Positions 24,860-32,935 of a DNA stretch of 64,000 nucleotides are shown piece after piece (positions within the stretch are counted from its first letter, which is position 1; each line of letters opens with the position of its first letter). Under the pieces are notes generated by a model. The model did no database searches and was not told the origin of the DNA. It saw nothing but the letters and a program-made list of their open reading frames with translations. A program made the translations under genes and the position numbers. Origin of the DNA: Streptomyces sp. NBC_01304 (GTDB lineage: Bacteria > Actinomycetota > Actinomycetes > Streptomycetales > Streptomycetaceae); the NCBI RefSeq assembly GCF_035975855.1, contig NZ_CP109055.1, forward strand, positions 3,286,001 to 3,350,000, given 5' to 3'.

Positions 24860-26062
24860 TCAGGCCGGGTTGTCCCCGTGGGTCAGCGTCTCCCAGGCCA
24901 CGAACAGGTTGTTGGAGCCGGCGGGACGGTTCTGCAGGGTCAGCTTCTCGGTGTTGCTCATGGCGTGCCCGAGGCGGTTGTGCAGGGCGTTGTACCCGAC
25001 CTCGGTGACCGGCCCGAGGCCCCGCTTCACGGACCCGCCGCACAGCCAGCTCGGCGGCGCCTCGCCCAGCTCGTACTTGGCCTGGAACCCGAGCGCCTGC
25101 CGCAGCCGCTCCCCGACCTCTGGATAGAGGTCCTGGCCCTGGATGCGGCTGGTCTCCGCGATGTGCGAGATCGCCGAGAGGCCGTACCCGGTGTGCGTGA
25201 AGTCGCGGCAGGTCTCCTGGGTGAGCCCGGTGACGAAGGTGGACTGCCCCTGCCAGTAGTTCACGAGCTCGTCGCGGGTGTCGAGCCCGCTGCCGGGCGC
25301 GGCCTTCGGCAGCGCGCCGTCGGAGGAGAGATAGATGTACGCGGGCACCCGGCCGCGGAACTTGGCGACGGCCTTGTCGTACGACGCCTTGTCCTCGATG
25401 AAGACGGAGATGCCGACGGCCGCCTCCATCATCGACAGCTCCCAGTTCCCGTTGGAGTGCGAGCCGCCGATGATCTCGGGCAGATAGACGTCGCGCAGCA
25501 TGCCGGCGAAGCGCGCGGAGTTCGGCCAGCCGCCGCTGTACGTGTACTTGATGATCTCGGCGGCCTTGGGCCAGGAGGAGCCGGCCCAGCCGGTCTGCAG
25601 CTTGGCGTTGCTGTTGGTGTGGTCCTTGATGACGCCGGACCAGGCGTCCATCAGCTCGATCGACTTCTTGGCGTAGCGCTCGTCCCGGGTGACGTACCAG
25701 GCAAGTGCCGTGGTGTACGCGGCTATCGCGTCCTCACGCTCGTCCGTACAGCCGTAGTTGGGGTTGGAGTAGGAGCCGCACTCGACGACGGCGCGGGGCT
25801 TGGCCGTCCGGGACAGCGAGGCGTACTTGCTCGCCTTCAGCTGGTCGAAGGCGCCCTTCCAGGGCTGGGCCCCGGCGTTGACCTTGTCCCGGGCGAAGTC
25901 CAACTGCCCGCGGGAGACGGCGACTCCGGGATGCGTGAAGGCGGCCGGGGCGGCGCCCGCGTGGTCGGCGGCGGGCCAGGCGAGGAACCCGGCGACGAGG
26001 GCCACGGCGGTGGCGAGGAGCGCTAAGCGGGGCCTGAGGGATATCTGGGCTCTGCGGGGCAT
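24860..26062 (-). CDS. Secreted alginate-lyase-family protein
   Basis: 400 residues. The N terminus RPRLALLATAVALVAGFLAW followed by Ala-rich sequence is a Sec signal peptide with a likely cut near residue 38. The body has the alginate lyase (PF05426) blocks: SSWPKAAEIIKYTYSGGW, NGNWELSMMEAAVGISVF and CRDFTHTGYGLSAISHI, with candidate catalytic Asn, His and Tyr. It would cleave uronic-acid polysaccharide outside the cell by beta-elimination. It stands alone in its own transcription unit upstream of kdpD. The true substrate need not be alginate. Confidence 0.82.
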   Translation of the reverse strand: MPRRAQISLRPRLALLATAVALVAGFLAWPAADHAGAAPAAFTHPGVAVSRGQLDFARDKVNAGAQPWKGAFDQLKASKYASLSRTAKPRAVVECGSYSNPNYGCTDEREDAIAAYTTALAWYVTRDERYAKKSIELMDAWSGVIKDHTNSNAKLQTGWAGSSWPKAAEIIKYTYSGGWPNSARFAGMLRDVYLPEIIGGSHSNGNWELSMMEAAVGISVFIEDKASYDKAVAKFRGRVPAYIYLSSDGALPKAAPGSGLDTRDELVNYWQGQSTFVTGLTQETCRDFTHTGYGLSAISHIAETSRIQGQDLYPEVGERLRQALGFQAKYELGEAPPSWLCGGSVKRGLGPVTEVGYNALHNRLGHAMSNTEKLTLQNRPAGSNNLFVAWETLTHGDNPA

Positions 26063-26198
26063 GTGGGGGCCATCCTCGTTCTCGTATGTGAACGATGCTT
26101 GGATTTATGAACACGCGCGATGGCCGCTGACCATAGGTACGGACCAGAGTTCCGTCAAGGCTTGAAGAAAGACCCCCAGCTGAGCGCCTGAGGTTCGT

Positions 26199-26247
26199 GC
26201 CCCGAAGGGGCGCGGGGAACTGCGCGCCCAGCCCCCACCGACCCGCA
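26199..26247. repeat. Streptomyces intergenic repeat (copy 2)
   Basis: GCCCCGAAGGGGCGCGGGGA and the following CCCAGCCCCCACCGACCC parallel the block at 21972-22015 between kdpD and kdpE. It lies in the 290-base spacer between the lyase gene and the DUF3710 gene, beside a hairpin terminator. Confidence 0.7.
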
Positions 26248-26286
26248 GATGACGCACTCTCCATAACGCACCCCCGAACACCCGAA

Positions 26287-26330
26287 AAGGCCGGAGGGCC
26301 ACACCCCACGGGGTGCGGCCCTCCGGCCTT
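26287..26330 (-). terminator. Hairpin terminator downstream of the DUF3710-dut operon
   Basis: A 21-base arm (26287-26307) pairs with 26310-26330 with a single mismatch; the arms carry the AAGGCCGGAGGGCC core. It begins 23 bases after the minus-strand stop at 26353. Confidence 0.8.
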
Positions 26331-26352
26331 CGACGCAATGAGCGGCAGCGTA

Positions 26353-27129
26353 CTAGCGGACCTCGGTGATCTCCGGGCCACGGGCCAGCTGCCCCATCCC
26401 GCCGGCGAAGCGGGATCCTTCCTCGTCGCTCTCCTGCTGCTGGACGCCCTCGGCGACCATCTGAGCGTCGTCCGGCAGCTTCAGGACGATCGGGTCACGC
26501 GGCGCCATCGGCGATTCGCCACGGACGACCACGGCGTCCTTGAAGATCTGCTCGAGCACTCCGGCGGCCTCCGGCTGCACCGCACCCTGGCCCGAGATCA
26601 CACCGCGCAGGAACCAGCGCGGCCCGTCACAGCCGATGAAGCGCACCACCTGGACACCACCGGTGCCGTCCGGCAGCTGCACCGGGACCTGCGCCCGCAG
26701 CTCCCAGCCGAGCGGGCCCTCGAGCTCGTCCACGACACCGCCCTGCTGGGTGATGCCGGAGGCGATCTCCTCGCGGACCTCGCCCCAGATGCCCTCCTTC
26801 TTGGGGGCGGCGAAGGCCTGCAGCTGCACGGCGCTGTCGCGCAGCACCACGGTGGCCGCGACGATCGCGTCGCCCGCGACCTCCACCCGAAGCTCCATGC
26901 CCTCGACCCCGGGCACGAAGATGCCACCCAGGTCGACCCGGCCCTCGCCGGGCGCGCCGACCTCGGAGACGTCCCAGGGTCCGTCGGGACGGGGGGCCGG
27001 CGGCAGGTTCAACCGTCGCGGCTCGTCGTCGTCCGCCGAGTCCACCTCGTCGGCGTCCACTCCGTCGACGACCTGCTCGGCCTCGCCGGCCGCATCGTCG
27101 GCGGCATCCTTCTTACGACGTCCGAACAC
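26353..27129 (-). CDS. DUF3710 protein
   Basis: 258 residues from GTG 27129, with AAGGA 6 bases upstream. A charged N-terminal stretch with many Asp/Glu precedes the DUF3710 body: GPWDVSEVGAPGEGRVDLGG, LRVEVAGDAIVAATVVLRDS, GIWGEVREEIASGI and WFLRGVISGQGA. The family is restricted to Actinobacteria and adjoins dut; its function is unknown. Its start abuts the dut stop (27131), so the two are probably coupled. Confidence 0.88.
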   Translation of the reverse strand: MFGRRKKDAADDAAGEAEQVVDGVDADEVDSADDDEPRRLNLPPAPRPDGPWDVSEVGAPGEGRVDLGGIFVPGVEGMELRVEVAGDAIVAATVVLRDSAVQLQAFAAPKKEGIWGEVREEIASGITQQGGVVDELEGPLGWELRAQVPVQLPDGTGGVQVVRFIGCDGPRWFLRGVISGQGAVQPEAAGVLEQIFKDAVVVRGESPMAPRDPIVLKLPDDAQMVAEGVQQQESDEEGSRFAGGMGQLARGPEITEVR

Positions 27130-27130
27130 G

Positions 27131-27682
27131 TCACTGTCCTTCCCGGTCGGATACGACCGAAGCGTATCGATTCCCACCCTTTGGGCCGTCCACGGCGGAA
27201 TGACCACCAGTGGACCCGAAGCCCCCCTCGGCCCGCGCCGAGTCCGGAAGCTGCGCCACCTCGTGGAAGCGCACCTTCTCGACCTGCTGGACGACCAGTT
27301 GGGCAATCCGGTCGAAGCGCTCGAACCTCACACTCTCGCGCGGGTCGAGATTCACCACGATCACCTTGATCTCTCCACGGTACCCGGCATCCACCGTCCC
27401 TGGGGCATTCACGAGGGCGACACCGCAGCGTGCGGCCAAGCCCGAGCGGGGATGCACGAAGGCCGCGTACCCCTCGGGCAGCGCGATGGACACCCCCGTG
27501 GGCAACACCGTCCGCTCCCCCGGGGCGAGTTCGCATGCCTCGGTGGTGACCAGGTCGGCTCCGGCGTCGCCGGGCTTCGCATAGCGCGGCAGCGGAACCT
27601 CGGGGTCCACACGCCGGATCAGTACGTCCACGGGCTCGCGGGTCACCACGGGCACGGACACCTCGCTGAACTCAGGGGTCAC
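27131..27682 (-). CDS. dut: Deoxyuridine 5'-triphosphate nucleotidohydrolase
   Basis: 183 residues. All five dUTPase motifs are present: I PGDAGADL, II HPRSGLAARCG, III PGTVDAGYRGE (with catalytic Asp), IV RFDRIAQLV and V RAEGGFGSTGG. The trimeric enzyme converts dUTP to dUMP and pyrophosphate, keeping uracil out of DNA and feeding thymidylate synthesis. The C-terminal tail extends about 24 residues past motif V, a little longer than usual. The ATG overlaps the stop of the upstream thioesterase gene (ATGA, 27679-27682). Confidence 0.95.
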   Translation of the reverse strand: MTPEFSEVSVPVVTREPVDVLIRRVDPEVPLPRYAKPGDAGADLVTTEACELAPGERTVLPTGVSIALPEGYAAFVHPRSGLAARCGVALVNAPGTVDAGYRGEIKVIVVNLDPRESVRFERFDRIAQLVVQQVEKVRFHEVAQLPDSARAEGGFGSTGGHSAVDGPKGGNRYASVVSDREGQ

Positions 27683-28263
27683 GGGTTCACCTCGAAGGCA
27701 CGGGCACGCCGGATCTGGTCCGGGTCGCTCATGGCCGCCTGGATCTCGGCCGGGCGGCCGTTGTCGATGAAGTGGTCGACCTTGACCTCGATGAACAGGG
27801 CGTCGGCACGGACCGCGACGGGCCCCTCGGGGCCGCCGATCCGCCCGGTGGCCGTCGAGTAGATCTTCCGGCCGGCGACCGCGGTGACCTCGGCCTCCAG
27901 GTACAGCACGGTGTCCACCGGCACGGGCCGCACGAAGTCGGTCTCGAGTCTGCCGGTGACGGCGATGACTCTCAGCAGCCAGTTCAGCGAGCCGAGGGTC
28001 TCGTCGAGCGCGGTGGCCAGTACGCCGCCGTGGGCGAGCCCGGGGGCACCCTGGTGCTCCGGCTTCACGGTGAACTCGGCGGTGATCGCGACGCCTTGGG
28101 CCGCCCGCGCCTCGAGGTGCAGTCCGTGCGGCTGGCCGTGGCCGCAGCCGAAACAGTGCTCATAGTGCGCGCCGAGCAGCTCGCCGGGGGCGGGCGCATC
28201 GGGGTGCCGCACGGGCGCCGAGGCGTCGTCCGGGGGCGTCAACGCTGGTGTTCGTCCACTCAC
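27679..28263 (-). CDS. PaaI-type hotdog-fold thioesterase
   Basis: 194 residues from GTG 28263. CFGCGHGQPHGLHLE is the conserved entry motif, and LAHGGVLATALDETLGSLN is the hotdog helix with the catalytic Asp/Glu-type residue. The HCFGCG cysteines are typical of this actinobacterial subgroup. It probably hydrolyses an acyl-CoA or acyl-carrier thioester. It is the first gene of the dut operon. Confidence 0.82.
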   Translation of the reverse strand: MSGRTPALTPPDDASAPVRHPDAPAPGELLGAHYEHCFGCGHGQPHGLHLEARAAQGVAITAEFTVKPEHQGAPGLAHGGVLATALDETLGSLNWLLRVIAVTGRLETDFVRPVPVDTVLYLEAEVTAVAGRKIYSTATGRIGGPEGPVAVRADALFIEVKVDHFIDNGRPAEIQAAMSDPDQIRRARAFEVNP

Positions 28264-28321
28264 AGGCGCAGACCTTACCCGCGCGGCCTTGGAGCATTCG
28301 CACCGTGCCAAGCTTGGCCAC

Positions 28322-28771
28322 ATGCAGCTCTCGGCCGAAACTTACGACGAACGCCTGACCGCACCCCGCTCCTGGTGGGTGATCGCGGGTCTGATCGGCA
28401 TCGCCTGCGGCCTGATGCTGCTGCCGCTCGGCGCCGTGCCCATGCTCGGCGGCCTGATCGGCGGCGCGGCCCTCGCGGCGGTCGCGGTGAGTTCCTACGG
28501 CTCGGCCAGGATCCGTGTCGTGGCGGGCTCACTGGTCGCAGGCGACGCCCGCATCCCGCTGACGGCCCTCGGTGAGGCCGAGGTCCTGGACGCCGCCGAG
28601 GCGCGCGCCTGGCGCTCCCACAGGGCCGATCCCAGGGCGTTCATGGTGCTGCGGAGCTACATCCCGACGGCGGTGCGGATCCCGGTGACGGACCCCGAGG
28701 ACCCGACCCCGTACGTGTACCTCTCGACGCGGAACCCGGAGCAGCTGGCGAGCAAGCTGGCCCAGTCCTGA
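28322..28771 (+). CDS. DUF3093 membrane protein
   Basis: 149 residues from ATG 28322. After MQLSAETYDERLTAPRSWW there are two membrane segments (about 19-58), then a cytosolic domain (ARIRVVAGSLVAGDARIPLT to FMVLRSYIPTAVRIPVTDP). This matches the DUF3093 family that sits opposite the dut operon in Streptomyces. The function is unknown; the fold after the membrane pair resembles PH-like domains. It ends 18 bases before the convergent gene at 28790. Confidence 0.85.
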   Translation: MQLSAETYDERLTAPRSWWVIAGLIGIACGLMLLPLGAVPMLGGLIGGAALAAVAVSSYGSARIRVVAGSLVAGDARIPLTALGEAEVLDAAEARAWRSHRADPRAFMVLRSYIPTAVRIPVTDPEDPTPYVYLSTRNPEQLASKLAQS

Positions 28772-28789
28772 GTCGGGCCAAAATCCTGC

Positions 28790-29758
28790 TTACTGCCCGA
28801 GCTCCCGTGGATGCCTGCCCAGATCCAGCGGATCCTTCACCGGCTCCAGCGGAGCAAGCTCCGGCAAGGCGTCCCAAGGCACTTGGTGGGCCTGCAGGTC
28901 CTTGCGCACCTTGGCGGCGAGCTTCTTCGTGTCGCGGCGGTTCATGACCGCCCCGATCGCGGCGCCCACCATGAACGGCATCAGGTTCGGCAAGTTCCGG
29001 ACCATCCGCTTCATGATCTGCTGGCGCAGCTCGCGCTTCATCTGGCCGCCCAGGGCGGCGTTCAGCGTCGACGGCTTGGCCACGTCGATCCCGCGCTCCT
29101 GGGACCAGGCGGTCAGATACGCGGTCGTACGTTGCTTGAGATTGCCCGGTGGGCGCAGCCCGTAGACCTCGTGCAGCTCCGCGATGAGCTTCAGCTCGAT
29201 CGCGGCAACGCCGGTGATCTCCGCGGCCAGTTCGGCCGGCATCGCGGGCGGCACCGGCAGCATGGCCGCCGCACCGACTCCCGCGCCCACGGTGGAGGTC
29301 GCGGCCGAGGCGCCGGTGATCAGCTTGTCGGCGATCTGCTCGGGCCCGAGGCCCGGGAACTGTTTCTGCAGGGCGGTGAGATCGCGGACCGGGATGCGCG
29401 GCGCGTTCTCGATGATCCGGTCGGCGAGGTAGCCGATCCCGGCCTTGGCGCTCTGACCGCCCTTGCGGACTCCGGTACGGACTCCTGCCTTCACGGAGGC
29501 CAGCCGGTCCCCGGATTTTTTGGAGGCCAGTCGACCGGGCCTGGCCGTCGGCGAGGCCGAGGGCCCGATCTCTGTGTCCTCCGCGAGCTCTGAGTGCCCG
29601 CTGTGCTGCGTGATGTCTGTGCTCACCCCGTCCACGTCGCCCGCAGCTTCGAGCGAGGCCGGAAGGCCCCGCTCGCCGTCACGTGCGCCCATGGACAGGT
29701 CACCGTCCGCGTGCCGCTTCCGGAAGAACTTCTTCCGGGGCGGAGTCGAGCCAGTCAC
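28790..29758 (-). CDS. Conserved hypothetical protein, possibly EcsC-like
   Basis: 322 residues. The first 90 are charged and probably disordered. The rest is helical: ADRIIENAPRIPVRDLTALQ, a Gly/Ala-rich segment TSTVGAGVGAAAMLPVPPAM, IELKLIAELHEVYGL and LPNLMPFMVGAAIGAVMNRR. The AELAAEITGVAAIELKLIAE block recalls the EcsC family, but I cannot confirm this. It lies just downstream of, and co-directional with, the DUF4193 gene. Confidence 0.6.
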   Translation of the reverse strand: MTGSTPPRKKFFRKRHADGDLSMGARDGERGLPASLEAAGDVDGVSTDITQHSGHSELAEDTEIGPSASPTARPGRLASKKSGDRLASVKAGVRTGVRKGGQSAKAGIGYLADRIIENAPRIPVRDLTALQKQFPGLGPEQIADKLITGASAATSTVGAGVGAAAMLPVPPAMPAELAAEITGVAAIELKLIAELHEVYGLRPPGNLKQRTTAYLTAWSQERGIDVAKPSTLNAALGGQMKRELRQQIMKRMVRNLPNLMPFMVGAAIGAVMNRRDTKKLAAKVRKDLQAHQVPWDALPELAPLEPVKDPLDLGRHPRELGQ

Positions 29759-29771
29759 GGCCGACCTCTGC

Positions 29772-30068
29772 TCAGTCGCAGTCGCGGCAGATGGGCTGGC
29801 CGTTCTTCTCCCGGGCCAGCTGTGAGCGGTGGTGCACCAGGAAGCAGCTCATGCAGGTGAACTCGTCCTGCTGCTTGGGCAGGACCCGAACGGCCAGTTC
29901 CTCGTTGGAGAGGTCTGCGCCGGGCAGCTCCATGCCCTCTGCGGCCTCGAACTCGTCGACGTCGACGGACGAGGTGGACTTGTCGTTCCGGCGAGCCTTC
30001 AGTTCTTCAAGGCTGTCCGAGTCGACGTCGTCATCGGTCTTGCGTGGGGTGTCGTAATCCGTAGCCAT
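29772..30068 (-). CDS. DUF4193 protein
   Basis: 98 residues from ATG 30068. The acidic N-terminal half (MATDYDTPRKTDDDVDSDSL) is followed by the conserved FTCMSCFLVHHRSQLA and ICRDCD. The four cysteines (CxxC and CxxC) form a probable zinc ribbon. This is the actinobacterial DUF4193 family; its role is unknown, although the zinc ribbon and acidic tail suggest a nucleic-acid or RNA-polymerase adaptor. Confidence 0.85.
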   Translation of the reverse strand: MATDYDTPRKTDDDVDSDSLEELKARRNDKSTSSVDVDEFEAAEGMELPGADLSNEELAVRVLPKQQDEFTCMSCFLVHHRSQLAREKNGQPICRDCD

Positions 30069-30466
30069 GTCGCGCTCTCCCCCTCTGGGTGTCTGCGGGT
30101 GTCTCCAGCGCACGTAACGCGTGAGAGGCCGGACTTGTGCCCGACCCGAGGCGGAGATTTTGCCTCACATCAAGGTCTGTTACTCAATCGACACCCAACC
30201 GCACCCCTGAAGAGGTGATCGTCTTGGATGGCGATCGGGACCGTACACGGTCCGTTTGTCGCACTTCACGGGCGCCACCCCGTGTACTTCCCGTGATCAA
30301 GACCCTTGAAAACCCGGATTTTCCCGGCTTTTCAACGACTTTCGCGATCACGGAGAGTAGATGGCCTGAAATTCGCCTCTGTGATCGATTCCACACGGAT
30401 CTCCCGGGACCAGGTCCCGAAAATTCCGCTCAAAGCAGAACCTCGCGGCGAATCCGGAGCAGCATC
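30069..30466. other. 398-base spacer upstream of DUF4193, downstream of cutS
   Basis: No convincing gene. It holds the promoter of the DUF4193 gene (minus strand) near 30069-30150, and an inverted repeat at 30238-30253 (GGACCGT-AC-ACGGTCC) that could be an operator. The DNA around 30290-30380 is more AT-rich than its surroundings. Any cutS terminator is not obvious. Confidence 0.5.
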
Positions 30467-31714
30467 TCAGATCGGCAGGGTGACTCGCATCACGAGACCA
30501 CCCCCCTCGCGCGGCTCCGCGATGATACGGCCCCCGTGGGCCTGTGCCACCGACCGGGCGATGGACAGTCCGAGACCCGCACCCTTGTCGCTGCCGGTCC
30601 GGTCCTGACGCAGCCGCCGGAACGGCTCGAAGAGGTTGTCGATCTCGTACGCGGGGACCACGGGCCCCGTGTTCGACACCAGCAGGACCGCCTGGCCGTG
30701 CTGGGACTCGGTTCTGACCTCGACCCAGCCCTCATCAGGCACGTTGTACCGGACGGCGTTCTGGACGAGGTTCAGTGCGATGCGCTCCAGGAGGACGCCA
30801 TTGCCCTGCACGACGGCCAGACCGCGCTCTCCGCGGATCTCCACGCCCTTCTCCGCGGCCTCGCCCCGCACCTGGTCGATGGCGCGTGAGGCGACCTCGG
30901 CGAGATCGACCGGTTTTCGCTCCACGATCTGGTTGTCGCTGCGGGCGAGCAGCAGCAGGCCCTCCACGAGCTGCTCGCTGCGCTCGTTGGTGGACAGGAG
31001 GGTCTTGCCGAGCTGCTGGAGCTCGGGGGGCGCACCGGGGTCGGAAAGGTGCACCTCGAGGAGCGTGCGGTTGATCGCGAGGGGCGTACGCAACTCGTGC
31101 GAGGCGTTCGCGACGAACCGCTGCTGGGCCGTGAAGGCCCGCTCCAGGCGGTCCAGCATCTCGTCGAAGGTGTCGGAGAGCTCCTTCAACTCGTCGTCCG
31201 GGCCGTCGAGTTCGATCCGCCGGGTCAGGTCCGAGCCGGCCACCTGACGGGCGGTACGGGTGATCCTGCCCAGCGGCGAGAGCACGCGGCCGGCCATCGC
31301 GTAGCCGAAGGCGAACGCGATGACGCTGAGGCCGAGCAGGGCCATGAGGGAGCGGCTGAGGAGGTCGTCGAGGGCGTGCTGGCGCTGCACGTTGAGGCAC
31401 GGGCTCATCAACCGGTTGAACTCGTCCTGCGAGATCTCACGGGCCTGCTGCAGCGCCGGGCAGCTGGAGCTCTCGATCGTGAACTTCCCGCCGGTCACCC
31501 GGAAGGGCAGCTGATTGCCCGCGTGCACTGCCTGTGCCGCCAGCAAGTAGATGATCGAGAGCAGCAGGATCCCCGCGATCAGGAACATCCCGCCGTACAG
31601 CAGCGTGAGCCGTATCCGGATGGTCGGGCGCAGCCACGGGAACGGCGGCTCGCTGCGGGCCGGGTCCCAGGTCGGTTTCGGGGGCGCGGCCGGTGGCGCC
31701 GGGGTCGAGGCCAT
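30467..31714 (-). CDS. cutS: Sensor histidine kinase CutS
   Basis: 415 residues. Two membrane segments (about 34-61 and 121-143) flank an extracytoplasmic loop of about 60 residues with two cysteines (SSSCPALQQ and MSPCLNVQ). Then come a HAMP domain, H-box FVANASHELRTPLA, N-box LNLVQNAVRYN and G-box GAGLGLSIARSVAQ. With CutR it forms the CutRS system, known from S. lividans and S. coelicolor as affecting antibiotic production and the extracytoplasmic stress response. The cysteine pair may sense redox state or protein folding outside the membrane (inference). It follows cutR by 9 bases. Confidence 0.88.
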   Translation of the reverse strand: MASTPAPPAAPPKPTWDPARSEPPFPWLRPTIRIRLTLLYGGMFLIAGILLLSIIYLLAAQAVHAGNQLPFRVTGGKFTIESSSCPALQQAREISQDEFNRLMSPCLNVQRQHALDDLLSRSLMALLGLSVIAFAFGYAMAGRVLSPLGRITRTARQVAGSDLTRRIELDGPDDELKELSDTFDEMLDRLERAFTAQQRFVANASHELRTPLAINRTLLEVHLSDPGAPPELQQLGKTLLSTNERSEQLVEGLLLLARSDNQIVERKPVDLAEVASRAIDQVRGEAAEKGVEIRGERGLAVVQGNGVLLERIALNLVQNAVRYNVPDEGWVEVRTESQHGQAVLLVSNTGPVVPAYEIDNLFEPFRRLRQDRTGSDKGAGLGLSIARSVAQAHGGRIIAEPREGGGLVMRVTLPI

Positions 31715-31723
31715 CGAGGCGGA

Positions 31724-32377
31724 TCAGATCCGGTAGCCGGAGCCGGGCACCGTCACGATGACCGCGGGCTCGCCGAGCTTCCGGCGGAGCGTCATCACCG
31801 TCACGCGCACGACGTTCGTGAACGGGTCGGTGTTCTCGTCCCAGGCCTTCTCCAGGAGCTGCTCGGCCGAGACCACGGCGCCCTCGGAGCGCATCAGGAC
31901 CTCGAGGACCGCGAACTCCTTGGGCGCGAGCTGGATCTCCTTGTCGTCCCGGAACACCTCGCGGCGGTTCGGGTCGAGCTTGATCCCGGCGCGCTCCAGG
32001 ACGGGCGGCAGCGCCACCGTCGTACGCCGGCCCAGGGCACGCACGCGTGCCGTGAGCTCGGTGAACGCGAAGGGCTTGGGCAGGTAGTCGTCGGCGCCCA
32101 GCTCCAGGCCCTCGACGCGGTCGCTGACGTCGCCGGAGGCGGTGAGCATCAGGACGCGGGTGGGCATGCCGAGCTCGACGATCTTGCGGCAGACGTCGTC
32201 GCCGTGCACGACGGGGAGGTCCCGGTCGAGCACCACGACGTCGTAGTCGTTGACACCGATGCGCTCCAGAGCGGCCGCGCCGTCGTACACGACGTCGACG
32301 GCCATGGCCTCCCGGCGCAGTCCGGTGGCAACCGCATCGGCGAGCAGCTGCTCGTCCTCGACGACGAGTACACGCAC
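31724..32377 (-). CDS. cutR: Response regulator CutR
   Basis: 217 residues from GTG 32377. The receiver domain has VVEDEQ, phospho-acceptor Asp in YDVVVLDRDLPVVHG and the Lys of YLPKPFA; the winged helix contains LAPKEFAVLEVLMRS and VRVTVMTLRRKLGEP. It is an OmpR-type regulator paired with CutS, the first gene of a two-gene operon, and its promoter must lie in 32378-32684. Confidence 0.9.
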   Translation of the reverse strand: MRVLVVEDEQLLADAVATGLRREAMAVDVVYDGAAALERIGVNDYDVVVLDRDLPVVHGDDVCRKIVELGMPTRVLMLTASGDVSDRVEGLELGADDYLPKPFAFTELTARVRALGRRTTVALPPVLERAGIKLDPNRREVFRDDKEIQLAPKEFAVLEVLMRSEGAVVSAEQLLEKAWDENTDPFTNVVRVTVMTLRRKLGEPAVIVTVPGSGYRI

Positions 32378-32684
32378 GTCGCTGTCCTTCCTCTGGGCCC
32401 GCTCAGTACAGGCTTGATCACGCAGATGTGGCCTCCATCCTGCCTCTTTCGGCCATAAACCGGCCGTAAGGCGGCCCTCGGGCCCGGGAATTCGCGGAAT
32501 TCACGCGCGGTTGAGGTTTCTTCGGAAGGGGCCGGGGGGAGGACGGCTTTACACCCGCGATCACTCTTAGCTGTGGCACGCCCACGGCCGGTCCCCTTCC
32601 GGTACTGGCACGAGACGTGATCGCCCCTTCCGAGGGCACACCCCCGTGCCACCGACCCACCGACCCATGACGAGGGGGCGCACC
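32378..32684. promoter_or_regulatory. Divergent promoter region of cutRS and a small gene
   Basis: 307 bases without a gene, between the start of cutR (minus strand) and the 53-residue gene (plus strand). It contains a double GAATTC palindrome (32488-32502, GAATTC-GCG-GAATTC), which could be an operator shared by both promoters. No clear -35/-10 pair can be assigned by eye. Confidence 0.45.
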
Positions 32685-32846
32685 ATGGACGCATTCACCG
32701 CAGGGCTCCTGCAGCGGATAAGGGCCACCGAGTCCGACATCGATCGTGCGCGCGAGGAAGGCGACGACTTCCTCGTCGAAGTCGAGCAGGCCGAGCTCGA
32801 CGACCTGCGCCGCCTGGCCGCCGATCACGGCGTTCAGGTCGCCTGA
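32685..32846 (+). CDS. Small conserved acidic helical protein, 53 residues
   Basis: ATG 32685 is preceded by a strong GAGGGGG. The product begins MDAFTAGLLQRIRATESDID, continues REEGDDFLVEVEQAELDDLR and is almost entirely one charged helical hairpin. It is opposite cutR and followed by a 28-bp perfect hairpin, so it is a complete transcription unit. I recognise it only as a small protein conserved in Streptomyces; function unknown. Confidence 0.7.
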   Translation: MDAFTAGLLQRIRATESDIDRAREEGDDFLVEVEQAELDDLRRLAADHGVQVA

Positions 32847-32905
32847 CCTGAGCATTGAGAAGGGCCCCACACCCGTCGGGTGTGGGGCCCTTCTCAATGC
32901 TCAGG
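32847..32905. terminator. Perfect 28-bp hairpin terminator
   Basis: Arms 32847-32874 and 32878-32905 are exact reverse complements with a 3-base loop. It starts directly after the small-protein stop and ends 31 bases before the convergent inositol phosphatase gene, so it ends transcription in both directions. Confidence 0.88.
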
Positions 32906-32935
32906 GGCAACGGCTCGGCCCAGGAGAGCCACAGC

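Noticed and set aside
30137..30889. 250-codon plus-strand frame overlapping the 3' end of cutS
   Set aside because: Half lies antisense to cutS and the rest in an AT-richer spacer; no ribosome binding site.
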